Of a stretch of DNA of 9,698 nucleotides, positions 1 through 5,794 are shown piece by piece. The notes beneath the pieces were generated by a model that saw only the letters and a program-made list of their open reading frames with translations, had not been told where the DNA came from and ran no database searches. Location: positions 1-9,698 of the forward strand of contig CAZDYQ010000107.1 in the NCBI GenBank assembly GCA_964509685.1. The letters are read 5' to 3'. The stretch comes from JAMLIN01 sp964509685 (GTDB lineage: Bacteria > Pseudomonadota > Gammaproteobacteria > Burkholderiales > Burkholderiaceae_E). Both the position numbers and the translations under genes were made by a program. Within the stretch, counting starts at the first letter, position 1. Every line of letters starts with the position of its first letter.

Positions 1-496
1 TCCAGTCGCCGGCTGCGTCCCGCACCAGTTCGGTCAGTACGACCTCGTTCTCGGTAATGCTCGTGATTCGACCATGGTTCTGACCGGCGTGGTTGCCGAC
101 CTTCGCCTGGTAGACCCGGTTCTCGACCTGCAGCAACGCCGCGTTGGTGCGCGCGTTGCGAATGTGGCCCACCATCTGGATCTGCTCGAGCGGAAAGCTC
201 TCGAGGATCTCGCGCGGCCGCTTCATGTCGGGCGCGAGCCCGCTGCGCGGCGACTCCATCAGCCGCTCGAAGGCGGCGGCGAGCTTCTTGCGCGAGAACG
301 GATCGATCTCGTTCTCCGCCGCGTAGTGGAAGGGCGGGAAGTGCTTCGGCTCGGGCACCGTCGTGCGGATCGGCTGCGTCGTGTTGCGCACCTCCTGCAT
401 CCACGCGATCAGCTCGCCATGGTCGTCGGCGCACCCCCCCAGCGCGCCGAGGGCGACGGCCATCGCCGCCAGCCGCATGATCGATTGCTTGCTCAC
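1..496 (-). CDS. pilP: PilP, type IV pilus inner-membrane lipoprotein (3' end cut by window edge)
   Basis: PilP is a lipoprotein of the type IV pilus alignment subcomplex. In the family it binds the PilN-PilO heterodimer and links it to the outer-membrane secretin PilQ. The frame reads 165 codons from a GTG at 496 to the window edge. A lipoprotein signal (MRLAAMAVALGALGGC, residues 7-22) puts the lipidated cysteine at 22, followed by a Pro-rich linker (about 40-65). The C-terminal beta domain is recognisable by QMVGHI (107-112), ALLQVENRVYQAKVGN and GRITSITENEVVLTEL, ending at DW where the family usually ends within about 10-20 residues. The GTG start is preferred because a G-run Shine-Dalgarno lies 6 nt upstream and the GTGA overlap with the pilO stop gives coupling. 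An in-frame ATG at 478 is the alternative, and both keep the lipobox. pilQ would be expected beyond the left edge. Confidence 0.93.
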   Translation of the reverse strand, partial: MSKQSIMRLAAMAVALGALGGCADDHGELIAWMQEVRNTTQPIRTTVPEPKHFPPFHYAAENEIDPFSRKKLAAAFERLMESPRSGLAPDMKRPREILESFPLEQIQMVGHIRNARTNAALLQVENRVYQAKVGNHAGQNHGRITSITENEVVLTELVRDAAGDW

Positions 497-1176
497 TTGC
501 GACCCCCCGCCTTCCCCTTCGCCTTGGCGGCCTCGGCGGCCTGGCGCCGCTGCTCGGCGATCTCTTCCTGGTCGAGGTACCGGTACGTCTTGGCGACGGC
601 CTGCATCGCCAGCCGGCCGGTCTTCTCGTTCTCTTCGATCCGGATGTTCTCGAGCGTCACGATGCGCGCGAGGTTCGACAGGTCGCTCGTGAACGCGCCG
701 AGGTCGTGATAGTTGCCGGCGAGCCGGATGTCGATCGGCAGCTCCGCGTAGTACTCCTTGACCAGCACCTGGCCCGGCTTGAACAGCTCGAACTGCAGTC
801 CGCGGCCGACGCCCGCCTGGTTGATGTCCGAGAGCAGCGCGTCCATCTCGGCCTTGCTGGGCAGCTGGCGCTCGAGCTGGCTCACGTACTGGGCGACCTG
901 CTCCTTCTGCTTGCGCAGCACCTCGAGGTTGACCGCCTGGCGCATCTTGTCGCGGTACTGCTCCTTGAGCTGGACCTCCCGCGCGCGACCGGCGTCGAGC
1001 TCCTCGACCAGGCCCTTCCAGTAGAAGAGCCAGGCGAAGACCACGATGAGGACGAAGATGCCGGAGAGCAGCAGCGACTTCGGCAGGATCGGCCAGAGGC
1101 CGGGATGCCGGTCGTTGAGCCCGATGAACTGCTCCCGGATCGCCTCGATGTCGATGTCGAGCTTCTTGAGCGCCAT
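493..1176 (-). CDS. pilO: PilO, type IV pilus inner-membrane alignment protein
   Basis: PilO is a bitopic inner-membrane protein that pairs with PilN to form the periplasmic alignment platform between the PilM ring and the PilQ secretin. The 227-residue product shows a short cytoplasmic N-terminus, one membrane segment (about 34-52), a charged coiled coil (about 55-105), then the typical LPSKAEMDALLSDI motif (105-118) and a ferredoxin-like C-terminal domain containing YYAELPIDIRLAGNYHDLG (142-160) and the NLARIVTLENI stretch. The C-terminus is a basic, Ala/Lys-rich tail (about 209-227) that probably adds nothing to the fold and makes the protein slightly longer than the roughly 207-residue Pseudomonas version. 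The ATG at 1176 follows a clear GAGGAA Shine-Dalgarno, 1 nt after the pilN stop. The stop overlaps the pilP GTG start by 4 nt. Confidence 0.96.
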   Translation of the reverse strand: MALKKLDIDIEAIREQFIGLNDRHPGLWPILPKSLLLSGIFVLIVVFAWLFYWKGLVEELDAGRAREVQLKEQYRDKMRQAVNLEVLRKQKEQVAQYVSQLERQLPSKAEMDALLSDINQAGVGRGLQFELFKPGQVLVKEYYAELPIDIRLAGNYHDLGAFTSDLSNLARIVTLENIRIEENEKTGRLAMQAVAKTYRYLDQEEIAEQRRQAAEAAKAKGKAGGRK

Positions 1177-1177
1177 G

Positions 1178-1822
1178 TCAGTTCCTCGCCACCTGGGCCG
1201 CCGGCACCTGGCCGGCCACCTTGGCCGGCGCGTCCTTGTCGGCCTCGACGAGCGGGCGCACGAGCGCGTTGAGCGAGAACTCGTAGATCCGGCGCTCCTC
1301 GACGTCCTTGCCGCCGCCCGACTTCGGCTTCAGGTCCACCGCCTTGATCTCGGTGAGCTCGGGCTTCTCCATCCACCGGGTGCGCCCGGCGAGGTTGCGC
1401 AGGAACTCCGCCACATGCTCGTTCGTCTGGGCGTAGCCCACCACCGCGAGCCGTCGATCGTTCTGGCTGAGCGTCTTCAGGTAGATGCCCTCGGGCGTGT
1501 TGTGCACGAGTTCGTCGAGCAGGTGCACCGGGATGCGCCGATTGCTCTGCAGCGCCTCGACCGCTTCCTGGCGCGCCCGGAGCGCGTCTATCTCGGCGCG
1601 CAGCGTCGCGATCTCCTTGATCTGCTCGTCGAGCTTGGCGTTCTCGGCCTGGATGAACTGGTTGCGGCGGTTCTGTGCGTCGATCTTCGAGTTGATCCCG
1701 AAGCCGACCGCCATGGCGACCGCCGCCCCGGCCAGGGCGACCATGGCGGCGAGCGTGACGAACTCGCGCTTGCGCTGTTCGCGCCGCGCCTCGCGATGGG
1801 GCAGGAGGTTGATTCGGATCAT
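1178..1822 (-). CDS. pilN: PilN, type IV pilus inner-membrane protein with PilM-binding N-terminus
   Basis: PilN is the partner of PilO in the pilus alignment subcomplex; its cytoplasmic N-terminal peptide docks into PilM. The 214-residue product starts with the diagnostic INLLPHRE (residues 4-11; the family consensus is INLLPWRE), followed by a basic stretch. One membrane helix spans about 21-43, a long coiled coil about 44-93, and a periplasmic alpha/beta domain carries HLLDELVHNTPEGIYL (100-115) and LAVVGYAQTNEHVAEFLRNL (125-144). The C-terminal 25 residues are Ala/Pro/Val-rich and look disordered. The ATG overlaps the pilM stop by 4 nt (ATGA) with only a weak GGCGG upstream, which suggests translation coupled to pilM. 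Identity is secure from the motif and the position between pilM and pilO. Confidence 0.96.
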   Translation of the reverse strand: MIRINLLPHREARREQRKREFVTLAAMVALAGAAVAMAVGFGINSKIDAQNRRNQFIQAENAKLDEQIKEIATLRAEIDALRARQEAVEALQSNRRIPVHLLDELVHNTPEGIYLKTLSQNDRRLAVVGYAQTNEHVAEFLRNLAGRTRWMEKPELTEIKAVDLKPKSGGGKDVEERRIYEFSLNALVRPLVEADKDAPAKVAGQVPAAQVARN

Positions 1823-2901
1823 GGGTCGAACCGCCGCATGGCAAGGCCGGTCGCGACGAGCAGGGCGGGCGCGTCGGTGCGCAGCTGCCGCTCGCGAAGG
1901 TTCCCGGCGATCTCCATGCCCTGGAACGGGCTGAAGAGTTCGGTCGGCACCTGGGTACGTTCGGCGACCGCCTCGACGAGGCCGGGCACCACGGAGGAAC
2001 CGCCGGCGAGGTAGATCTGGTCGACGCGGGTGTAGGGCGTCGAGGTGAAGAAGAACTGCAGCGCCCGGCTGATGTCGGTGGCGCCCTGGCCCACGAAGGG
2101 CCGCAGCAGTTCCTCCTCGTAGCCGTCGGGAAGTTCCCCGGCGCGCTTCTTCGACTCGGCCTCCTCGGGACCGAGGCCGTAGAGGCGCATGATGTCCTGG
2201 GTGAGCTGGTTGCCGCCGAAGGACTGCTCGCGCTCGAAGATCGTCTGGCCGTTCAGGACGATCGTCAGGTAGGTGGAGCTCTGCCCCACCATCGCGACGG
2301 CGATGATCTGGCCTTGTCCGTTATTGGGCAGGAAGGACGTGACGTAGTCGACCGAGGCGCGGATCGCGTAGGGCTCGACATCGATGACGATCGGCTTGAC
2401 GCCCGCCATCTGCGCCACGGCCACGCAGTCCTCGACCTTCTCCTTGCGGGAGGCGGCGAGCAGCACGTCCACCTCGTCCTCGGAGTTCGCCGACGGCCCG
2501 ATGATCTGGAAGTCGATGTTGACCTCGTCGATCGGGAACGGGATGTACTGGCTCGCCTCGGACTCGACCTGGAACTCGTAGTCCTCTTCGCGCAGGCCGG
2601 CGGGCAGCATGATCTTCTTGGTGATCACCGCGGACGACGGCAGGGCCATCGCGACCTCGCGAGCCTTGGACTGCGCGCGGCGCAGCGCCTTCGACAGCGC
2701 GTCCGCGACCGCTTCGGGCTTCTCGATCGTGCCATCGACGATCGCCCCACGCTCGACAGGCTCGATCGCGTAGCGTTCGAGCTTCATGGCCGTCTTCGTG
2801 CCGGTGCCGAGCTCCACGACCTTCACGCTCGAGGCGCTCAGGTCGACCCCAACCAGTGGCGGGATCGAGCGCCGGAAGAAACTGGGTAGCATCAGTCCCA
2901 T
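1819..2901 (-). CDS. pilM: PilM, cytoplasmic actin-like ATPase of the type IV pilus
   Basis: PilM forms the cytoplasmic ring of the pilus machine and binds the N-terminus of PilN. The 360-residue length is typical. The actin/FtsA-like fold is visible as phosphate-1 loop GVDLSASSVKVVEL (18-31), SSAVITKKIMLPAGL (89-103), the ESEASQYIPFPIDEVNIDFQ stretch (113-132), LLAASRKEKVE (147-157), IDVEPYAI (173-180), FGGNQLTQDI (228-237), GLGPEEAESKK (242-252) and the adenosine loop YLAGGSSVVPGL (297-308). The second phosphate motif, normally DIG or DxG, reads MVG at 204-206 (see findings). The ATG at 2901 is chosen over the one at 2892 because AGGGG lies 4 nt upstream of it. This is the first gene of the pilMNOP operon, preceded by a candidate promoter at 2967-2996 and divergent from the PBP1a gene. 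Confidence 0.97.
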   Translation of the reverse strand: MGLMLPSFFRRSIPPLVGVDLSASSVKVVELGTGTKTAMKLERYAIEPVERGAIVDGTIEKPEAVADALSKALRRAQSKAREVAMALPSSAVITKKIMLPAGLREEDYEFQVESEASQYIPFPIDEVNIDFQIIGPSANSEDEVDVLLAASRKEKVEDCVAVAQMAGVKPIVIDVEPYAIRASVDYVTSFLPNNGQGQIIAVAMVGQSSTYLTIVLNGQTIFEREQSFGGNQLTQDIMRLYGLGPEEAESKKRAGELPDGYEEELLRPFVGQGATDISRALQFFFTSTPYTRVDQIYLAGGSSVVPGLVEAVAERTQVPTELFSPFQGMEIAGNLRERQLRTDAPALLVATGLAMRRFDP

Positions 2902-2966
2902 TCAGCCCCTGCTTCAGTGCGGGATCCGGGGTCGCCGGACGCGATTGACGAAGCAAAACCTGTTAA

Positions 2967-2996
2967 AATTTAGTGATTTACGGCAACTTTTTACAA
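2967..2996 (-). promoter_or_regulatory. Candidate sigma70-type promoter for pilMNOP
   Basis: Read on the minus strand, TTGTAA (2991-2996) and TAAATT (2967-2972) are separated by 18 bp. Each matches the sigma70 consensus at four of six positions. They lie in an AT-rich block (about 2945-3010) that stands out in a GC-rich window. Transcription would start near 2960, giving a leader of about 60 nt that contains the pilM Shine-Dalgarno. The leader also holds a small inverted repeat, TCCGG (2925-2929) and CCGGA (2935-2939). This is pattern-based inference only. Confidence 0.5.
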
Positions 2997-3120
2997 AATA
3001 CTTCAAATGCTAGCAATCGGAACCCTTGACACGCAAGCGCTTCGTGGTTCCAGAACCGGTTGCTGCCGATCACTTGTCGCGAGCCTACGACCAAGCCCGG
3101 GTGCCGACTCGCTCGGCCCG

Positions 3121-3126
3121 TATAAT
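3121..3126 (+). promoter_or_regulatory. Candidate -10 element for the PBP1a gene
   Basis: A perfect TATAAT hexamer lies about 54 nt ahead of the PBP1a start codon, a rare sequence in such GC-rich DNA. No good -35 sits 16-18 bp upstream (the sequence there is about CGGGTG) and there is no TGn extension, so use of the promoter may need an activator, or the hexamer may be chance. The only perfect TTGACA nearby (3026-3031) is far too distant to pair with it. The implied start point is near 3132, with a leader of about 48 nt. Confidence 0.5.
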
Positions 3127-3139
3127 CGGCGGGATCCAT

Positions 3140-3165
3140 CCGACAGACGTATCGAGCACTGTCGG
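3140..3165 (+). repeat. Inverted repeat in the PBP1a leader
   Basis: A 7-bp perfect inverted repeat, CCGACAG (3140-3146) and CTGTCGG (3159-3165), with a 12-nt spacer. It lies just downstream of the expected transcription start and ends 6 nt before the AAGG Shine-Dalgarno (3172-3175). It could be a leader hairpin that affects translation initiation or a dimeric regulator site. No function is shown. Confidence 0.45.
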
Positions 3166-3179
3166 CAATCCAAGGCGAA

Positions 3180-5534
3180 ATGCTCCTGATGCGCCCTGCG
3201 CGCCCCACCGCGAAGTCCCAGCGCGGCTTCAGCGTCGCGCGATTCCTCGCCGTCCTGATCGCGATCCCGGTCACCGCCCTCGTCTGCGGCGGACTGCTCA
3301 CCGTGCTCGCCGTGCTCCTCACGAACGACCGCCTGCCGCAGCTCGACGCCCTGCTCGACTACCGGCCGCAGATCCCGCTGCGGGTCTACTCGGCCGACGG
3401 CAAGCTGATCGGGGAGTTCGGCGAGGAGCGGCGCACGTTCGTGCGCATCGAGGACGTGCCGGACGTGATGAAGCACGCGATCCTGGCGGCGGAGGACGCC
3501 CGCTTCTACGAGCACGGCGGCGTCGATCCCGTCGGCGTCGCCCGCGCCTTCATCGCCAACCTGTCGGCCGGCACCATCACCCAGGGATCGAGCACGCTCA
3601 CGATGCAGCTCGCCCGCGAGTTCTTCCTCTCGCCCGAGCGCACGTATGCGCGCAAGATCACCGAGGCGCTGCTCGCGCTGCGCATCGAGGACACGCTCAC
3701 CAAGGACGAGATCCTCGAGCTCTACATCAACCAGATCTTCCTCGGGAAGCGGGCCTACGGATTCGCGGCCGCCGCCCGGACCTACTTCGACAAGCCGCTT
3801 TCGGAGATCAACGCGGCCGAGGCCGCCATGCTCGCCGGGCTGCCGAAGGCGCCCTCTCGCTTCAATCCCTTCGCCAATCGCGAACGGGCCACGGAGCGAC
3901 AGCGCTACATCCTGCGGCGCATGCGCGAGAACAACTTCCTGACCGAGGAGCAGTACCGCACCGCCCTCGAGACGCCGCTGAAGTACGCCACCCCGCGCAA
4001 CGGCTTCGACGACGAGAGCGAGATCGCCCCCTACGTGGCCGAGCTCGCCCGCCAGCTGACCCAGGCCATCTTCGAGGCGGACACCTACTCGGCCGGGCTC
4101 AGGGTCTACACCACGATCGACACGCGCCACCAGGAAGCCGCGCGCGATGCCCTGCGCAAGGGCGTCATCGACTACGACACCCGGTACGGCTACCGGGGGC
4201 CCGAGGCATACGTCCAGCTGCCGCAGGACCCGGAGGCCGCCAGGGCGGCGATCGAACAGGCGGTCGAGGAGGCCGGCGTCATCAACGAGTTCATCCCGGC
4301 GGTGGTCACCGCCGTGTCGAACGATTCGGTGACCGTAGACCGGGGCGACGGCTCGGAACCGATCACGATTACCGGCAAGTCGCTCGACTTCGTGAAGCGC
4401 GCGCTCGGCAGCCGGGCGCCCGCGGCGATCCGGCTGCAGCGCGGCGCGCTGGTCCGCATCATCCAGGAGAAGGCGAGCTGGCGGATCGCGCAGCTGCCGC
4501 AGGTGCAGTCGGCGCTCGTCGCCGTCGACACCAACGATGGCGCGGTCCGCGCCCTCGTCGGCGGCTACGACTTCGCGCGCAACAAGTTCAACCGCGTGAC
4601 GCAGGCGTGGCGCCAGCCCGGCTCCTCGTTCAAGCCCTTCATCTACTCCGCCGCGCTCGAGAAGGGCTTCATGGTCAGCACGATCATCAACGACGCGCCC
4701 TTCTCGATCGATCCGGCGCTCACCGGCGGCGAGCTGTGGGAACCCAAGAACTACGACGGCAAGTTCGAGGGCCCGATGACCATGGCCGAGGCGCTCGCGC
4801 GATCCAAGAACATGGTTTCGATCCGTATCCTCCAGCAGATCGGGCCGGACTACGCCCAGGACTACATCGCCCGCTTCGGCTTCGATCCCCGACGCCATCC
4901 GGCCTACCTCACCATGGCGCTGGGCGCCGGGTCGGTGACGCCCTGGCAGATGGCCGGTGCCTATGCCACGTTCGCGAACGGCGGCTACCGCGTGGAGCCC
5001 TACGTGATCTCGAAGATCACGAACGCGGCCGGCGAGGTGCTCGCCGCCGCGAAGCCGCGACGCGCGGGCGACCCGGCCAACCTGGCGATCGATCCACGCA
5101 ACGCGTTCATCATGGACACCATGCTGCGCGACGTCGTGCGCAACGGGACGGCGCGGCGCGCGCGCACGCTGCTCAAGCGCAACGACCTGGCGGGCAAGAC
5201 CGGCACAACGAACGATTCGCACGACGCCTGGTTCGCGGGTTACCAGCGCGACATCGCCGCCGTGGCCTGGGTGGGCTTCGACCAGCCGCGCAAGCTGGGC
5301 AACCGCGAGACCGGCGGCGGCCTCGCCCTGCCGATCTGGGCCGACTACATGAAGGTCGCGCTCGACGGCAAGCCCGAGGTCACGCCCGAGCCACCTGCCG
5401 GCGTGGTGCAGATCGGCGCCGACTGGTACTACACGGAGACCCGCCCCGGCCAGGGCATCGCCACGGTCGGCCTGATGGAGGGCGGCGTCGCCTCGGGAGA
5501 GAACGCCGACCAGATCCGCGACCAGCTGTTCTGA
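3180..5534 (+). CDS. mrcA: Penicillin-binding protein 1a, bifunctional peptidoglycan synthase
   Basis: A class A PBP (784 residues, also called ponA) that polymerises lipid II and cross-links the glycan strands in the periplasm. A short basic cytoplasmic tail precedes one membrane helix (about 22-48). The GT51 glycosyltransferase domain (about 65-245) has the catalytic AAEDARFYEHGGVD (E105), QGSSTLTMQL (135-144), the RKITE motif (second Glu, E162), and ILELYINQIFLGK (178-190). An OB-like insertion fills about 310-435. The transpeptidase domain has all three active-site motifs: SSFK (nucleophile S482, K485), SKN (542-544) and KTGT (673-676). Length and the QLF end are usual for the family. Start choice is uncertain by three codons: AAGG is 4 nt from the ATG at 3180 and 13 nt from the ATG at 3189. 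The gene is divergent from pilM, an arrangement common in beta- and gammaproteobacteria. Confidence 0.97.
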   Translation: MLLMRPARPTAKSQRGFSVARFLAVLIAIPVTALVCGGLLTVLAVLLTNDRLPQLDALLDYRPQIPLRVYSADGKLIGEFGEERRTFVRIEDVPDVMKHAILAAEDARFYEHGGVDPVGVARAFIANLSAGTITQGSSTLTMQLAREFFLSPERTYARKITEALLALRIEDTLTKDEILELYINQIFLGKRAYGFAAAARTYFDKPLSEINAAEAAMLAGLPKAPSRFNPFANRERATERQRYILRRMRENNFLTEEQYRTALETPLKYATPRNGFDDESEIAPYVAELARQLTQAIFEADTYSAGLRVYTTIDTRHQEAARDALRKGVIDYDTRYGYRGPEAYVQLPQDPEAARAAIEQAVEEAGVINEFIPAVVTAVSNDSVTVDRGDGSEPITITGKSLDFVKRALGSRAPAAIRLQRGALVRIIQEKASWRIAQLPQVQSALVAVDTNDGAVRALVGGYDFARNKFNRVTQAWRQPGSSFKPFIYSAALEKGFMVSTIINDAPFSIDPALTGGELWEPKNYDGKFEGPMTMAEALARSKNMVSIRILQQIGPDYAQDYIARFGFDPRRHPAYLTMALGAGSVTPWQMAGAYATFANGGYRVEPYVISKITNAAGEVLAAAKPRRAGDPANLAIDPRNAFIMDTMLRDVVRNGTARRARTLLKRNDLAGKTGTTNDSHDAWFAGYQRDIAAVAWVGFDQPRKLGNRETGGGLALPIWADYMKVALDGKPEVTPEPPAGVVQIGADWYYTETRPGQGIATVGLMEGGVASGENADQIRDQLF

Positions 5535-5544
5535 TGACGGCCGG

Positions 5545-5571
5545 GCGCGTCGCGGGATCGCCGCGAGGCGC
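5545..5571 (+). repeat. GC-rich hairpin between the PBP1a and lptM genes
   Basis: TCGCGG (5550-5555) and CCGCGA (5561-5566) form a 6-bp stem with a 5-nt loop. It extends across one G-G mismatch by GCGC (5545-5548) with GCGC (5568-5571). It begins 10 nt after the PBP1a stop. No T-run follows, so it is not a standard intrinsic terminator. It may protect the mRNA end or pause polymerase. Chance is possible given the base composition. Confidence 0.35.
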
Positions 5572-5572
5572 G

Positions 5573-5581
5573 TGCTAGACT
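5573..5581 (+). promoter_or_regulatory. Candidate extended -10 promoter for lptM
   Basis: TGCTAGACT is an extended -10 element (TGn followed by TAGACT, four of six consensus matches). No -35 is visible in the GC-rich sequence upstream. The predicted start point, near 5588, is almost at the lptM ATG (5590), so the transcript would be leaderless or nearly so. This fits the absence of a Shine-Dalgarno there, but the evidence is only a short motif. Confidence 0.3.
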
Positions 5582-5589
5582 GCCCGCCA

Positions 5590-5760
5590 ATGCTCCTGCG
5601 CGGTCATCGAACCCTGGTTGTCGCGGCCCTGGTGGTTGCCACCCTGGGCCTGGGCGCATGCGGCATGCGGGGCCCGCTCTACCTGCCGCCGCCGCCCGGC
5701 CCGGCCCCGGAGAAGGTGCCCGAGATGCCGATTCCCGACCAGGACCAGCCCCGCCGCTGA
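5590..5760 (+). CDS. lptM: LptM (YifL-type) small outer-membrane lipoprotein
   Basis: A 56-residue lipoprotein of the LptM/YifL family. The E. coli member associates with LptDE and promotes oxidative maturation of the LPS translocon. A signal peptide with a hydrophobic core (about 9-22) ends in the lipobox LGAC with the lipidated cysteine at 24. Immediately after it comes the family signature CGMRGPLYLPP (24-34; E. coli has CGLKGPLYFPP), then a Pro-rich disordered tail. The ATG at 5590 fits the signal-peptide length. An in-frame GTG at 5572 would add six residues without a better ribosome site, and no Shine-Dalgarno precedes either. It lies 55 nt after the PBP1a stop and 34 nt before lysA, the usual proteobacterial position next to a diaminopimelate-pathway gene. 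Confidence 0.9.
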   Translation: MLLRGHRTLVVAALVVATLGLGACGMRGPLYLPPPPGPAPEKVPEMPIPDQDQPRR

Positions 5761-5794
5761 GTTCCCCGTCCCCGTTTCCGAGAGAGTCACACCG

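Noticed and set aside
2981..2996. Possible sigma54 promoter (CGGCAA-N5-TTACA) on the plus strand
   Set aside because: The essential GC of the -12 element is AC here, and it would lie about 180 bp from the PBP1a start. More likely it is part of the AT-rich pilM promoter block.
3026..3054. Perfect TTGACA as a -35 for the PBP1a gene
   Set aside because: At 16-18 bp spacing the -10 position reads about TCCAGA, and the perfect TATAAT is 89 bp further on, so no complete promoter can be built from it.
3003..5222. Open frame of 739 codons on the minus strand opposite the PBP1a gene
   Set aside because: It is the mirror of a strongly GC3-biased real gene. The translation is Arg/Leu/Gly/Val repeats with no recognisable domain, and the plus-strand frame has full PBP1a catalytic motifs.
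3026..5578. Open frame of 850 codons on the plus strand, overlapping the PBP1a frame
   Set aside because: It is a frame-shifted shadow with Arg/Pro/Ala-rich composition and no domain, longer than the real gene only because stops are rare in this GC-rich DNA.
5535..5589. The hairpin after the PBP1a gene as an intrinsic terminator
   Set aside because: No T-run follows the stem on the plus strand, so it is recorded only as an inverted repeat.
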